The notes under the pieces are model-generated. The model was not told the DNA's origin, ran no database searches, and saw only the letters and a list, made by a program, of their open reading frames with translations. 64,000 nt of DNA from Roseospira visakhapatnamensis (GTDB lineage Bacteria > Pseudomonadota > Alphaproteobacteria > Rhodospirillales > Rhodospirillaceae). The translations under genes were made by a program, and so were the position numbers. The stretch covers positions 1 to 64,000 of the forward strand of contig NZ_JACIGK010000006.1 of NCBI RefSeq assembly GCF_014197915.1, read 5' to 3'. Shown here one piece after another: positions 35,704 to 46,260 of this stretch; within the stretch, counting starts at the first letter, position 1, and each line of letters starts with the position of its first letter.

Positions 35704-36769
35704 ATGGCCGCCAGGGTCCGGGCGCCGGACGCGCGAGCAGGTATCCCTGCACGTAATCCACGTCGTGGCGTTTCAGCCAGTCAAGGTCCTCCGCCTGCTC
35801 CACGCCCTCCGCGATGACGGCGATGGACAGATCGTGGGCCAGTTGCACCAGGCGCTCGATGACGATGGCCTTGACCTGATCCGCGTGCATGCCATGGACC
35901 AGTGACCGGTCCAGCTTCACGAAGTCGGGCCGCAGGCTGGGCAGCAGCCCCAGGGTGGCGTAGCCGCCCCCCAGGTCGTCCAGCGCCACGCGAAATCCCG
36001 CCCGCCGGTAGAAGGCCAGCACGCCGGCCAGGTGCTCGGGATCCTGGATGTCCTCGGTCTCGATGACCTCGAAAACCACCCGCGCCCTGTCCAGGGCGGC
36101 GTCGTCGACGGCGGCGAGGGTGGTGCGCAGGCAACTCACCGGGTCGTAGATCGACGACGGCGTGAAGTTGATGAAGATGGTGGTGTCCACGCCTTTCTCG
36201 GCCGCCGTGGCCACCGCCGTGGTGCGGGCCAGCTTGTCCAGCTGGAAGACCAGGTCCGCGCGTCGGGCGATGTCGAACATGGTGGTCGGCGCGATCGGAG
36301 AGCCCTGGGGGTCCAGGCCCCGCAGCAGGCATTCGTGGGCGAACACGCGGCCGGGCTCGTCCACGCGGAAGATGGGCTGGAACAGGGTGGTGACCCGCCG
36401 CGCCCGCATCAGGTCCAGCAGCCAAGCGCCCTGTTCCCGGGCCAGATAGGTCTCCAGTCGATCCACCTGGCCCATCTGCGTCAGCCCGGGGTCGGTGTCG
36501 CCCGGGACGAACAGCACGCGGCTGTCACGGGCCTCGGCGGCGGTCAGCACGCTTGCCAGGCGCGCGGCCAGCGGGGCGTGGCCCTGATCCGGGACGCCGA
36601 TCACCAGGCATCCGTCGGCGGCCCGGTCCTCGCAGGGCAGGTCGTCCCGGCGCAGCAGCACACGCACCTTGTCGGCGGTGTGCCCCAGGGGAGGCCAGAG
36701 AAACAGCCGTCCGCCTTGCGCGGGCACGTCGGGCATGCGGTCACAGCGGGGGCAGGAGGTCCGGGTCAT
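35702..36769 (-). CDS. EAL-domain cyclic-di-GMP phosphodiesterase
   Basis: A 355-residue cytosolic protein. The N terminus has a CPRC pair (Cys6, Cys9) that may belong to a small metal site with Cys46 and Cys54. The EAL domain (about 125-350) has all catalytic residues: E146 in AHECLLRG, N201 in FINFTP, the Glu pair in VFEVIETE, the Asp pair in ALDDLGGGYATL, Lys in VKLD, and AEGVE ... VQGYLLARP. It should degrade c-di-GMP. The ATG at 36769 has AAGGA before it. It stands alone and converges on the two orphan terminators. Confidence 0.9.
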   Translation of the reverse strand: MTRTSCPRCDRMPDVPAQGGRLFLWPPLGHTADKVRVLLRRDDLPCEDRAADGCLVIGVPDQGHAPLAARLASVLTAAEARDSRVLFVPGDTDPGLTQMGQVDRLETYLAREQGAWLLDLMRARRVTTLFQPIFRVDEPGRVFAHECLLRGLDPQGSPIAPTTMFDIARRADLVFQLDKLARTTAVATAAEKGVDTTIFINFTPSSIYDPVSCLRTTLAAVDDAALDRARVVFEVIETEDIQDPEHLAGVLAFYRRAGFRVALDDLGGGYATLGLLPSLRPDFVKLDRSLVHGMHADQVKAIVIERLVQLAHDLSIAVIAEGVEQAEDLDWLKRHDVDYVQGYLLARPAPGPWRP

Positions 36770-37120
36770 GGGCGCGTCCTTGACGGGATCGGACAACGGC
36801 GGTGCTCGTGTGGCACGCGACGGCGCAGGGAAAGCGGGGCGCCACGCGCCGCTCGGCTCGCGCCACGCCCCGCCACACGGAAAGAAGGGCGCGAGCGTCG
36901 GCAACCAACCCAATGTGGGTTGCGGGCGGATCGCGAACCAGGGGGCATGGCCCGCCGACATCGCGTCTTTCGGATCACACCGGACCGGTGATACACGCGG
37001 TCGGGCCGTGATTGCCAGGGCTGTTGTCGTGACCCGGCACCCGCCAGGGTCTATCATCCCGCGGTGCCATCGCGCGCGCCGTGTCGCGCGCTGCCGTTCT
37101 CCCAGCCGGAGTCCGCTACT

Positions 37121-38128
37121 GTGCCCCTGGATGTTCCTCCGCACGCCGCGCTCATCCAGGTGGATGGGCTGACACAGGACTACCCCGGCCACCGTGCCCT
37201 GGACGGGGTCGGGTTCGCCGTGCCCGCCGGCTCCATCACCGCCCTGGTCGGCCCCAACGGCGCGGGTAAGACCACGTTGATGCGCTGCCTGGCGGCCCTG
37301 GACCCGCCCTTCGCCGGACGCGTCCGTGTCGCCGGCCTGGAGGTGTCGGAGGCGCCCCGTGCCGTGCATCGCGTCACCGGCTTTCTCCAGGACATCTTCG
37401 GCCTGTACGACGGCCTGACGGTGGAGCAGGGCCTGTGGCATGCCGCCGCCGCCCGCGCGGTCCCGACCCGGGACATTCCCGAACGCATCGCCTGGGCGGC
37501 CGACGCCGTGGGCCTGGCCGATCGCTTCAAGCAGAAGGCGGGCAGCCTGTCGCGCGGCCTGCGCCAGCGCCTGGCCATCGCCCAGACCATGGTGCACCGG
37601 CCCCGCGTCCTGTTGCTGGACGAACCGGCCTCTGGTCTCGACCCCGAGAGCCGCGCGGATCTCGCCGCGCTGTTCCGGCGGCTGAGCCGGGACCTGGGAA
37701 CCACGCTGGTGGTATCGTCCCATATCCTGGCGGAACTGGAGGACTACTCCACCCACATGTTGATCTTGCGCGAGGGTCGGGTGGTTCGCCACGCGGCCCT
37801 GGATGCCTCGACCGGGACGCCGTCGCGGACCGCGGCGGTCCGCCTGGTCCTGCGCCTGGCCGCGCCGTGCCCGGATCTGGCGACCATGCTGGAAGGGATG
37901 TCCGAGGTCCGGGACGTCGATGTTTGGGCCGACGGCGAGACGGTGCGCCTGAGCCTGGAGGACGGTCACGATCCGGCGCGTCGGGCGGCCCTGCTGCGCG
38001 CGCTGGTCGCGCGCGACGTGGCGGTTTGCGGCTTCGACCTCGACCGTCGCAATCTGCAAGACGTCTACCTGGACCACGTGCGCCCCGCCGCGACCGCGCG
38101 CCCCACCCCCGGAAAGGGCCATCCATGA
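37121..38128 (+). CDS. ABC transporter ATP-binding protein
   Basis: A 335-residue ATPase with Walker A VGPNGAGKTT, Q loop FLQDIFG, signature LSRGLRQRLA, Walker B VLLLDEPASGLDPES and the H-loop His in VVSSHI. The C-terminal part (about 225-335) is an extra domain. The start is a GTG at 37121 with GGAG nine bases upstream; an upstream GTG at 37064 is less likely. Its TGA overlaps the permease ATG. The set resembles ABC-2 type exporters. Confidence 0.9.
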   Translation: MPLDVPPHAALIQVDGLTQDYPGHRALDGVGFAVPAGSITALVGPNGAGKTTLMRCLAALDPPFAGRVRVAGLEVSEAPRAVHRVTGFLQDIFGLYDGLTVEQGLWHAAAARAVPTRDIPERIAWAADAVGLADRFKQKAGSLSRGLRQRLAIAQTMVHRPRVLLLDEPASGLDPESRADLAALFRRLSRDLGTTLVVSSHILAELEDYSTHMLILREGRVVRHAALDASTGTPSRTAAVRLVLRLAAPCPDLATMLEGMSEVRDVDVWADGETVRLSLEDGHDPARRAALLRALVARDVAVCGFDLDRRNLQDVYLDHVRPAATARPTPGKGHP

Positions 38129-39480
38129 CCCTGCTTGATCGACTCAACCCTCTGGCCAATCCGGAGTTTCGACGCAATCTCTGGTCGGAGTTCTCGACGC
38201 ATCGGCTGATCGCCATGCCCCTCTTGCTGGGCCTGGTGTTTCTTGGGGCGCATAGCGGCTTCGGGACGGCCGGTGTGGATCAGGCCGCGCAAGGCGCGCT
38301 GCTCGCCCTCCTGGTCGTCTGGGGCGGGCGCCAGGCGGCCGGCGCGGTGAGCGACGAGATCGTGGGTGGCACCTGGGACGCCCAGCGCATGAGCGCGATC
38401 GGCCCCTGGAGCCTCACCTGGGGCAAGCTGCTCGGCGCCACCGCCTACACCTGGTACGGCGGCCTTCTGTGCGTGCTGGTGATGCTGGGGGCCGGCGCCA
38501 CGAGTTCCCGCGATCTCCTCACCATGGTGCTGACGGCGTTGGCCGCCCAAGGGAGCGCGCTGTTCGTGGGCATGCTGTTGCAGCGAGGGCAACGCCCGGC
38601 GGCGCTGCTGGGCTACGTGACCCTTGCCCAGGTGTGCGGCATCGGCGTGGCCGTGGTGCTGGCGGCACAGGGATACACGTGGTCGATGGACGACAGCGTG
38701 ACCTGGTGGTCCTGGCGTGTGTCGGGCGAGACCTTCCTGTTCGCCTCCACCGTGGCGGCGCTCGTCTGGGTGCTGGCCGGCGTGCACGCGCTCATGCGCG
38801 AGGAGTTGCGCTACCGTCCGCAGCCCTGGACGTGGCTCGCCTTTCTGCTGTTCGCCGCCCTCTACGCGGCCGGGCTGGCCGATCCGGGGCGGTTGTCGAG
38901 CCTGTACGGCACCATGATCGCGGTGGACGTGGTGCCGTTGACCGTTGCCTACGGCGTGGTCACGGCGTTGACTCTGTGGTCGGCGGTGGTGTCGTCGAAC
39001 ACCAGCGTCGGCTTGCGCCGCTGGCTGGCGGCGCCCACGCCGGCTCGCGACAGGCCGAGCGCTCTGTTCCTGGAGGCCCCGGCCTGGGTGCTGGGCCTGG
39101 CGGTCGGCGTGCTGCTGGCCATGGCGCTGACGGCGGCCTGGTCGGCCGTGCCGACGCCCGCGTGGTTGCCCGTGCTGGTGTGGAGCACGCTTCTGTTCCT
39201 GGTCCGGGACCTGGGGGTGGTGCTGGCCGTGACCCTGGACGGCGACCGGCGGCGCGGTGCCCTGGGGGCGATCGTCTACCTCGCCGTCCTCTACGCCCTT
39301 CTCCCCGTGGTGCTGCAGGACCTGATTCCCAATGTCGCCATGGCCCTGCGTCCCACCGAAGGCGCGACCATCGCCGGGTCCCTGGTTCCGGCGGCGCTTC
39401 AGGCGGTCGGGGCCTGGGCGCTGGTGGCCTGGCGCTGGCGCCGGGCCGGCCGGGGCCTGTCGGCTGTCGCGGCGGTGTAG
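38125..39480 (+). CDS. ABC-2-like membrane permease partner
   Basis: A 451-residue membrane protein with about twelve hydrophobic segments, beginning MTLLDRLNPLANPEFRRNL, which resembles the start of ABC-2 permeases. The ATG overlaps the ATPase stop codon (ATGA), so it is the membrane half of that exporter. No substrate-binding protein is present, as expected for an exporter. Its last 82 bases overlap the end of the DUF115-like gene on the other strand. Confidence 0.8.
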   Translation: MTLLDRLNPLANPEFRRNLWSEFSTHRLIAMPLLLGLVFLGAHSGFGTAGVDQAAQGALLALLVVWGGRQAAGAVSDEIVGGTWDAQRMSAIGPWSLTWGKLLGATAYTWYGGLLCVLVMLGAGATSSRDLLTMVLTALAAQGSALFVGMLLQRGQRPAALLGYVTLAQVCGIGVAVVLAAQGYTWSMDDSVTWWSWRVSGETFLFASTVAALVWVLAGVHALMREELRYRPQPWTWLAFLLFAALYAAGLADPGRLSSLYGTMIAVDVVPLTVAYGVVTALTLWSAVVSSNTSVGLRRWLAAPTPARDRPSALFLEAPAWVLGLAVGVLLAMALTAAWSAVPTPAWLPVLVWSTLLFLVRDLGVVLAVTLDGDRRRGALGAIVYLAVLYALLPVVLQDLIPNVAMALRPTEGATIAGSLVPAALQAVGAWALVAWRWRRAGRGLSAVAAV

Positions 39481-40211
39481 GCGAGGCGCGGGACACCGGT
39501 CAGGCGTCCGCCCGGGGTGGCGTTCACCAGGCGCCGCCCATGCTCGGCGTACACCCGCGCCGCGCGCCGGAAGGCCACCAGCATGCGGTCGGTCTTGGGC
39601 AGGTGCCAGCGCCGCCCCGGGCCGAAGTAGGCCGGATCGAAGTGGTTGGGATCGGCGGCGGTGGAGGTGACCACGGGACCGGCCACCCGCGCCGACGCCG
39701 GCAGCCGGTAGTCGAGGTCGATGCCCAGCAGCACGACCGGGTCGCAGCCCATCACGAAGGCCACTTGCAGGGCCAGGTAGGCGACGCTTTGCCCCGCGTG
39801 CAGGCGGCCGGCGGCGGCGTTGGTGGTGAAGCCGGGTTCGCGCGGCGGCCGCAGGGGATCGTAATAGGACCAGTCCACCGGCACATGCAGACGCCCGGGT
39901 GCCGGCGGACTCACATCGGCGTGATCGGTGGGCAGCACCAGCAGCGTCGCCGGATCCAGCGCGGCCAGGTGCGCGGCCTCCTCCTCGGCCACCAGCCGGT
40001 CCTCGACCATGTGGATCGTCGGCACCAGGCTTTCCCGCAGCCGCCAGGCGCCGTTGAAGGCAAAGGTGATCTCGCCGGCCAGGGGCGCCAGATCCATCGC
40101 CGCCAGCGACGGGCCGTTGCCGACGATGAAGGCCCGGCGGCCGGCGACCCGGCCGGCCAGATCGGCCAGCCGCCGGGGCCGGCCCCGGACCAGATCAGCC
40201 CGCGTCGCCAC
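39399..40211 (-). CDS. DUF115/MptE-like Rossmann protein
   Basis: A 270-residue protein with the N-terminal [20 protein letters not shown] nucleotide-binding loop and FAFNGAWRL typical of DUF115 proteins, a family that includes archaeal MptE and bacterial enzymes near glycosylation genes. The end of the domain, [14 protein letters not shown], is followed by a 25-residue tail that overlaps the ABC permease gene convergently by 82 bases. The GTG start at 40211 lies inside the end of aspS, so translation is coupled to aspS. The reaction is unknown. Confidence 0.75.
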   Translation of the reverse strand: MATRADLVRGRPRRLADLAGRVAGRRAFIVGNGPSLAAMDLAPLAGEITFAFNGAWRLRESLVPTIHMVEDRLVAEEEAAHLAALDPATLLVLPTDHADVSPPAPGRLHVPVDWSYYDPLRPPREPGFTTNAAAGRLHAGQSVAYLALQVAFVMGCDPVVLLGIDLDYRLPASARVAGPVVTSTAADPNHFDPAYFGPGRRWHLPKTDRMLVAFRRAARVYAEHGRRLVNATPGGRLTGVPRLAYTAATADRPRPARRQRQATSAQAPTA

Positions 40212-42024
40212 CCGCCGTCACCGTCCCCGCGCCTTGGGCCTTGGGCTTCGGCTTGGGCAGATCCAGCGCGATGTGCAACTCCTTGAGCTGAGCCGCGCTC
40301 ACGCCGCCGGGGGCCTGCATCATCAGGTCCTGGGCCTGCCCGTTCATGGGGAAGGCGATGACCTCGCGGATGTTGGGCTCGTCGGCCAGCAGCATGACGA
40401 TGCGGTCGATGCCCGGGGCGGCGCCGCCATGGGGCGGCGCGCCATAGCGGAAGGCGTTCAGCATGCCGCCGAAATGCTCTTCCACATGCTCGGGCGAATA
40501 CCCGGCGATGCCGAACGCCTTGAACATGATGTCCGGGCGATGGTTCCGGATGGCGCCGGAGGACAGCTCCACGCCGTTGCAGACGATATCGTACTGGAAC
40601 GCCTTGATGTCCAGCGGGTCCATGGTCTCCAGCGCCTCCAGCCCGCCCTGGGGCATGGAGAAGGGGTTGTGGCTGAACTCGATCTGGCCGGTGTCCTCGT
40701 TCCGCTCGAACATGGGGAAGTCCACGGTCCAGCAGAACTTGAACACGCCGGTTTCCAGCATCTCCAGTTCGATGCAGACCTTGGTGCGCACCAGGCCCGC
40801 GAACTTGGCGGCGGCCAGGGGCTTGTCGCAGGCGAAGAACACCGCGTCCCCGGCCTTCAGGTCCATCTGGCCGCGCAGCGCCTCGACCCGGTCGGCTTCG
40901 AGGTTCTTGGCGATCGGACCCTTCGGACCGTCCTCGCCGAAGATGATGTAGCCCAGCCCCCCGGCGCCGTTCTCGCGCGCCCAGGCGTTCAGCTTGTCGT
41001 ACCAGCCGCGCGGACGGTCCGCCGCGCCCGGCGCCGGGATGGCGCGCACCACCGCGCCCTTGCCGTCGATCAGCTTGGCGAACAGCCCGAAGCCGCCGCC
41101 CTGGAAGTGCGGAGTCACGTCCTGGATGATCAGCGGGTTGCGCAAATCCGGCTTGTCCGAGCCATATTTGAGCATGGCCTCGTCGAAGGGGATGCGCGGG
41201 AACGGCGCCGGGGTCACGGCGCGGCCCTCGGCGAACTCCTCGAACACCCCGGCCAGCACCGGTTCGATGGCGTTGAACACGTCGTCCTGGGTGACGAAGC
41301 TCATCTCGAAATCAAGCTGGTAGAACTCGCCTGGCGAGCGGTCGGCGCGGCTGTCCTCGTCGCGGAAGCAGGGCGCGATCTGGAAGTAACGGTCGAAGCC
41401 CGAGACCATCAGCAGCTGCTTGAACTGCTGCGGGGCCTGCGGCAGGGCGTAGAACCGGCCCGGATGCAGCCGCGAGGGCACCAGGAAGTCGCGCGCGCCC
41501 TCCGGGCTGGAGGCGGTCAGGATGGGGGTCTGGTACTCCAGGAATCCCTGCTCGACCATGCGCTGGCGGATCGCGGTGATCACCCGGGACCGCAGCACGA
41601 TGTTGCGGTGCACCTGCTCGCGGCGCAGGTCGAGGAAGCGGTAGGTCAGGCGCAGATCCTCGGGGTACTCCTGGTCGCCGGCCACCTGCAGGGGCAGCAC
41701 GTCGGCGGTGGACTGCACCGTGACCGCGTCCACGCCGATCTCGACGTCGCCGGTGGGCAGGCGCGGATTGATCGTTTCCTCGCTTCGGGCGATGACCCGG
41801 CCGGTCACGGTGATCACGCTTTCCACCCGCGCGCCTTCCAGGACGGGGAAGATGTCCGACGACACGTCGGCCACGCACTGGGTCAGGCCGTAATGGTCCC
41901 GCAAGTCCACGAACAGCAGGTTTCCGTGGTCGCGCTTGCGGTGGATCCAGCCGGACAGGCGAACGGTCTGGCCCACGTCCGAGCGACGAAGCTGGCCGCA
42001 GGTGTGCGTGCGGAAGGCGTGCAT
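40195..42024 (-). CDS. aspS: aspartyl-tRNA synthetase
   Basis: AspRS charges tRNA-Asp (and possibly tRNA-Asn in bacteria lacking AsnRS). The 609-residue bacterial-type protein has the N-terminal OB fold ([20 protein letters not shown]), class II motif 2 ([16 protein letters not shown]), the bacterial GAD insertion (about 300-420), and motif 3 with GIDRIVML. The ATG at 42024 fits the start of homology. A 30-residue Lys/Pro/Ala-rich tail ends the protein. Confidence 0.97.
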   Translation of the reverse strand: MHAFRTHTCGQLRRSDVGQTVRLSGWIHRKRDHGNLLFVDLRDHYGLTQCVADVSSDIFPVLEGARVESVITVTGRVIARSEETINPRLPTGDVEIGVDAVTVQSTADVLPLQVAGDQEYPEDLRLTYRFLDLRREQVHRNIVLRSRVITAIRQRMVEQGFLEYQTPILTASSPEGARDFLVPSRLHPGRFYALPQAPQQFKQLLMVSGFDRYFQIAPCFRDEDSRADRSPGEFYQLDFEMSFVTQDDVFNAIEPVLAGVFEEFAEGRAVTPAPFPRIPFDEAMLKYGSDKPDLRNPLIIQDVTPHFQGGGFGLFAKLIDGKGAVVRAIPAPGAADRPRGWYDKLNAWARENGAGGLGYIIFGEDGPKGPIAKNLEADRVEALRGQMDLKAGDAVFFACDKPLAAAKFAGLVRTKVCIELEMLETGVFKFCWTVDFPMFERNEDTGQIEFSHNPFSMPQGGLEALETMDPLDIKAFQYDIVCNGVELSSGAIRNHRPDIMFKAFGIAGYSPEHVEEHFGGMLNAFRYGAPPHGGAAPGIDRIVMLLADEPNIREVIAFPMNGQAQDLMMQAPGGVSAAQLKELHIALDLPKPKPKAQGAGTVTAGGDAG

Positions 42025-42319
42025 GACGGCGGGAATCCCTTGGCAATCGGAAGACGGCGCGATCCCCGGAGGACGGCGCCGACAGACGGTGGGACGGAAC
42101 CCACACTGAACGGGCCGCTTTGTCAAGGCGGCCATCGGCCCGGTGGCTTGCCGGGGCGACGCGCGCGGATCCACCGCCGGAGCGATGTCCGATGACGTGG
42201 GTTTCCCCGCCCATCATCGCGTATTGCGGTCACCGGCCGGCTGCCCGTACTCTTGGATCCGGCGGGTCTCGCGCACACCGCCGCCGTCCACGATCCACCC
42301 CAGCGGAGAGCAGCGGCCC
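42025..42319. other. divergent intergenic region aspS / serine hydrolase
   Basis: A spacer of 295 bases between divergent genes. It must hold both promoters, but no box close to consensus and no operator-like dyad was found. Confidence 0.4.
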
Positions 42320-43537
42320 ATGACCACAGCAGCGGACGCGGAACCCCGGACCGGTGCGGCGGCGGCGGACATGGCCCTGCCCGGCGTCGTCGCCATGGCC
42401 ACCAATCGCACCGGCACCATCCACGAACGCGCGACCGGCTGGCGTGTCCTGGACCCGGCGGGCGCGCCCGGGGAGCCCATGACCATGGACACGGTGTTCG
42501 TGCTTCTGTCCATGACCAAGGCCGTCACCGCCACGGCGGCGCTTCAACTGGTCGAGGAAGGCCGCCTGGACCTGGACGCGCCCGCCCGACTCCATGCGCC
42601 GGCGATCGGCGCGCTTCAGGTGCTGACCGGCTTCGATGCCGAGGGCCGGCCCCAGATGCGGCCGCCGAAGCGGGATATCACCCCGCGCATGCTGCTGCTG
42701 CACACGGCGGGCCTGGCCTATCCGTTCTTCAACGAGAGCTACCGGCGGCTGGTCGCCGAGGGGCACTGCGTGGACACCCTCGGCGCCACCCGGGCGGGCC
42801 TGAACACCCCCCTGCTGTTCGATCCCGGTGACGCCTGGGAGTACGGCAGCGGCCTCGACTGGGTCGGCCAGGTGGTGGAGGGCGTCACCGGCGCGCGCCT
42901 CGGCGAGGTCATGCGGGCACGCATTTTCGAGCCGCTGGGCATGACCGACACGGCCTTCACCCTGACGCCCTCGATGCGCGCCCGTCTGGCCGGCATGCAC
43001 CGGCGCGACGGCGACGGGACCCTCCAGCCGATGCCGGACTTCGCGTTGCCGCCCGAGCCCGAGGTGCACATGGGCGGTCATGGCCTGTACGGCACCGTTG
43101 GCGACTACGTCCGGTTCATCCGCATGTGGCTGAACGACGGCATGGGGCAGGCGGGCCGCGTGCTGCGCGCCGACACCATCCGGATGGCGGAACGCAATGG
43201 CCTGGGCGACCGGCGCATCCGGATGCTGCCCGGCGTCATGCCCATGCTGTCCAACGACGCGGAGCTGTTTCCGGGCCTGCCCAAGTCCTGGTCCCTGTCG
43301 TTCATGGTCAACGAGGAGGACGCCCCCACCGGGCGCCCCGCCGGTGCCCTGGGCTGGGCCGGGCTGGCCAACCTGTACTACTGGATCGATCGCCGGACGG
43401 GCGTGGGCGGTGTGTGGGCGTCGCAACTGCTGCCGTTCGCCGACCCGGCGGCCCTGAGCGCCTTCTATGCCTTCGAGACCAGCATCTACAAGGCGATGTC
43501 CGGATCGGCCGCCGAGGCCGGCGGCGGGTCCCCGTGA
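42320..43537 (+). CDS. class C beta-lactamase-like serine hydrolase
   Basis: A 405-residue protein of the beta-lactamase/EstB esterase family. The active-site S64-x-x-K67 is in LLSMTKAVT, Tyr175 in [11 protein letters not shown] forms the YxS motif, and a late GGHGL segment replaces KTG. No signal peptide is present, which suggests a cytosolic esterase or peptidase rather than a drug-resistance enzyme. It is followed by sufE in the same direction after 112 bases. Confidence 0.85.
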   Translation: MTTAADAEPRTGAAAADMALPGVVAMATNRTGTIHERATGWRVLDPAGAPGEPMTMDTVFVLLSMTKAVTATAALQLVEEGRLDLDAPARLHAPAIGALQVLTGFDAEGRPQMRPPKRDITPRMLLLHTAGLAYPFFNESYRRLVAEGHCVDTLGATRAGLNTPLLFDPGDAWEYGSGLDWVGQVVEGVTGARLGEVMRARIFEPLGMTDTAFTLTPSMRARLAGMHRRDGDGTLQPMPDFALPPEPEVHMGGHGLYGTVGDYVRFIRMWLNDGMGQAGRVLRADTIRMAERNGLGDRRIRMLPGVMPMLSNDAELFPGLPKSWSLSFMVNEEDAPTGRPAGALGWAGLANLYYWIDRRTGVGGVWASQLLPFADPAALSAFYAFETSIYKAMSGSAAEAGGGSP

Positions 43538-43649
43538 CGCCGAGGCGGTGGAGTCCGTCCGGGGGGTTTCCGCGCCGGCCGATTCACTCTAGATCCGTAC
43601 CCGACCGGCGCGCCGCGCGCGCCTCGACCGCCAGCCGGGACCCCTGCCC

Positions 43650-44075
43650 ATGGTTGCCATGACCCTTGACGACCTTCGTGAGACGTTCACGCTTCTGGAT
43701 GATTGGGAGGAGCGCTATCGCTTCATCATCGATCTGGGCCGCACGCTGGAGCCCATGCCCGACGCCGACATGACCGAGGCCAACCGGGTGCGGGGCTGCA
43801 TGAGCCAGGTGTGGCTGACCGCCGAGACCCGGCCCGGCGCGCCGCCCCGGATGCACTTCCGCGCGGACTCCGATGCCCATATCGTCAAGGGCCTGATCGC
43901 CATCCTGCTGGTGATGGTCAACGATCGCCCGGCCCAGGAGGTCCTGGCCCTGGACGCCGAGGCTGTCATGGCCGAACTCGGCCTGGACCAGCACATCAGC
44001 CCCAATCGGCGCAGCGGCGTGACCGCCATGATTCAGCGCATCAAGGCCGAGGCCGCCGACGCCGCCGTCGCGTGA
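43650..44075 (+). CDS. sufE: SufE-family cysteine desulfurase partner
   Basis: SufE accepts sulfane sulfur from the desulfurase SufS for Fe-S cluster assembly. The 141-residue protein has the active Cys50 in NRVRGCMSQVW and typical segments (DWEERYRFIIDLGR near the N terminus; MVNDRPAQEVLAL). It stands apart from other suf genes, as is common in alphaproteobacteria. Confidence 0.93.
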   Translation: MVAMTLDDLRETFTLLDDWEERYRFIIDLGRTLEPMPDADMTEANRVRGCMSQVWLTAETRPGAPPRMHFRADSDAHIVKGLIAILLVMVNDRPAQEVLALDAEAVMAELGLDQHISPNRRSGVTAMIQRIKAEAADAAVA

Positions 44076-44114
44076 TGGAGGCCCGGTCGCGCGGCTCGGT
44101 CTCAGGCCCGCCCC

Positions 44115-45272
44115 TCAGAACAGGTGCCCGCTGCGCCGCGCCTTGGCCCGCAGGTAGCCCACGTTGTGCGCGTTGGCGGGGAAGGCGTGGGGCACCCGCT
44201 CGACCACCTGGATACGATGGCGGGCCAGCGCCGAGACCTTGCGGGGGTTGTTGGTCAGCAGCCGCACGCGCGTGAAGCCCAGGTGACGCAACATCTCGGC
44301 CGCCGGGGAATACAGGCGCTCGTCGTCGTCGAAGCCCAGTTGCTCGTTGGCGTCCACGGTGTCCAGGCCGCCGTCCTGGAGGGTGTAGGCGCGCAGCTTG
44401 TTGACGAGGCCGATGCCCCGTCCCTCCTGCGCCAGGTAAAGCAGCACGCCCGCGCCCGCGCGGCTGATCACGTCGATGGCGCCGCGTAACTGCTCGCCGC
44501 AGTCGCAGCGGAGCGAGCCCAGGATGTCCCCCGTGAAGCACTCGGAATGCAGCCGGGTGAGCACCGCGCTCTCCGGGTCGGGGCGGCCGATGACGATCGC
44601 CAGGTGTTCGATGCCGCCGTCGTCGGGACGGAAGGCGATGACGCGGGTCTCCTCGGCTCCCATCAGCGGCACCCGGGCCTCGCTGACCGGCCGCAGGGCG
44701 CGCGCGGCGGTCTCGTGATGGGCCACCACGTCCTCGGCGGCCACGGCGACGATGTCGCGCGCGCGCGCCCAGGCCAGCGCCTCCAGCGCCGAGACGGGAC
44801 ACGGCACGGCCACCACCGCCGGCAGCAGGCGGGCCAGCTTGGCCAGCACCACCGCCGCCCCGGCGCCGCTGTCGGCGGCCACGGGCTCGACCGTGGAGCC
44901 CGCGGGGACGGGCACCGGGTCGGCCTCGGTGGGATCGGCCAGGCGCCGCAAGCGGTCCTCGGTCAGGCCCCCGGGGAGACCGAGGCGCACCGCCCCCGGC
45001 CCGGGCGCGCCCAGGTTCAACACCGCGGCGCGCCGGGTGGTCATCAGCAGGTCGGGCGCCGCCTCGGTCTCGCCCAGCGCCGAGAGGTTGGCGAGCAGGT
45101 CCCCGTCGGCGCCCTCGGCGGTGGCGGCCAGCACCGCGTCGCCGGGGCCGACGACCACCACCGCCGCGCCCCGGCGCAACTCGGCCAGCGCGCGCCCGAC
45201 GCGGTCCAGGGGCGAGAGGGCAGGGGGTGACGAGATGTCGGGGCGGGGCTGGGACAGTGGGGCCAGGGTCAT
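44115..45272 (-). CDS. ribA: GTP cyclohydrolase II with degenerate RibB-like N domain
   Basis: RibA opens the GTP ring in the first step of riboflavin synthesis. The C-terminal 200 residues have the zinc Cys cluster (HSECFTGDILGSLRCDCG) and LYLAQEGRGIGL. The N-terminal 180 residues align with dihydroxybutanone phosphate synthase but lack its conserved acidic metal site, so only the cyclohydrolase is likely active. This layout is common in alphaproteobacteria. The ATG at 45272 was chosen over one 14 codons upstream. Confidence 0.93.
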   Translation of the reverse strand: MTLAPLSQPRPDISSPPALSPLDRVGRALAELRRGAAVVVVGPGDAVLAATAEGADGDLLANLSALGETEAAPDLLMTTRRAAVLNLGAPGPGAVRLGLPGGLTEDRLRRLADPTEADPVPVPAGSTVEPVAADSGAGAAVVLAKLARLLPAVVAVPCPVSALEALAWARARDIVAVAAEDVVAHHETAARALRPVSEARVPLMGAEETRVIAFRPDDGGIEHLAIVIGRPDPESAVLTRLHSECFTGDILGSLRCDCGEQLRGAIDVISRAGAGVLLYLAQEGRGIGLVNKLRAYTLQDGGLDTVDANEQLGFDDDERLYSPAAEMLRHLGFTRVRLLTNNPRKVSALARHRIQVVERVPHAFPANAHNVGYLRAKARRSGHLF

Positions 45273-45441
45273 GACGGGCGAAGCCCTCCGGAACGGAAAC
45301 TCGGACGCCGCCACCCCGCGACTGGCGGCGCGGGACGGAAGCGGTTAAGAAGAAAGCACCCGTACCTAAGCAAGGACCGCCAGGGACGCAAGAGGCGCGC
45401 CACGCTGAGCGCCTGTTCCGTCCCGTCGGCCAGAGCCGAGC

Positions 45442-46260
45442 ATGTCGCAGCCGTTCACGCCTTCCGCTCCGGTGGCGTCCCCCGAGACCGGGCCGCGCCT
45501 GTTGTTGATCGACGCCGACGAGGCGCCTCGCCATGCCCTGGCCGGACATCTGGCCTCCCACCTGCGCCTGGTGCCGGCGGTTGTCGAGGGCGACGGGGGC
45601 GGCCTGTCGGCCCCGATCGCTCCGGTGGTCGTCACCGAGTCGGGCAGCGTGCCGGAGGCCCTGGCCGCGCTCGCCGGGTGTCCGTCGGGGGACGGCTGGG
45701 ACGTGGTGCTGCTGGGCGCGCCGAACGCCGGTGCCGCGCGGAGGGCCGTCCGGGCGTTGCGGGTGGCGGGCCTGGACCCGCCGGTGATCGCCATGATCCC
45801 GCCCGATGGCCCGGGCGAGGATGCCGACACCGTGGCCTGGCCGGCCGGCGTCACACGCACCGCCCGGCCCGCGCGCCTGTCCACGCTGGTGGCGCTGCTG
45901 CGCGCGGCCCTGGCCCCGCCGGTGGACGGGACGGCGGCGCCGGCGGACGGCTTCGATCTGGGACCCTACGCCTGCGCGCCCCGGGCCCGAACCCTGACGG
46001 ACCGCCACACCGGCGCGGTGCTGGCGTTGACCGAGAAGGAAGCGGCCATCCTGGCCTGTCTGTGGGGGGCGGACGGTCCCGTGAGCCGCGACGATCTGCT
46101 GGCGCGCGTCTGGGGGTATGGGGACAGCATCGACACCCACACCCTGGAGACTCACATCCATCGCCTGCGCCGCAAGATCGAACCCGATCCGCGCCAGCCC
46201 GCCTTGCTGATCACCGACACCGACGGGGGAGGGTACCGCTTGGCGGTGTCCCCGTCCTAG
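45442..46260 (+). CDS. winged-helix regulator with a pseudo-receiver
   Basis: A 272-residue protein of OmpR/PhoB layout. The N-terminal receiver keeps the acidic start (LLLIDADEA) but the phosphoacceptor position is Gly92 (DVVLLGAPNAG instead of VLLD), and the Lys of the last strand is replaced (TRTARPARL). The output domain is complete (LTEKEAAILACLWGA ... THTLETHIHRLRRKI). It should act without Asp phosphorylation. Its TAG stop is formed by the CTAG target of the MITE insertion just downstream. It is convergent with another pseudo-receiver gene. Confidence 0.85.
   Translation: MSQPFTPSAPVASPETGPRLLLIDADEAPRHALAGHLASHLRLVPAVVEGDGGGLSAPIAPVVVTESGSVPEALAALAGCPSGDGWDVVLLGAPNAGAARRAVRALRVAGLDPPVIAMIPPDGPGEDADTVAWPAGVTRTARPARLSTLVALLRAALAPPVDGTAAPADGFDLGPYACAPRARTLTDRHTGAVLALTEKEAAILACLWGADGPVSRDDLLARVWGYGDSIDTHTLETHIHRLRRKIEPDPRQPALLITDTDGGGYRLAVSPS

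Noticed and set aside
35702..38122. An 806-codon frame that extends the EAL protein upstream across the intergenic region and the ABC gene
   Set aside because: EAL homology starts after the ATG at 36769, which has its own ribosome site. The upstream part is antisense to the ABC ATPase.
42320..43537. Beta-lactamase drug-resistance gene
   Set aside because: It has no signal peptide and resembles cytosolic EstB-type esterases, so resistance should not be inferred.
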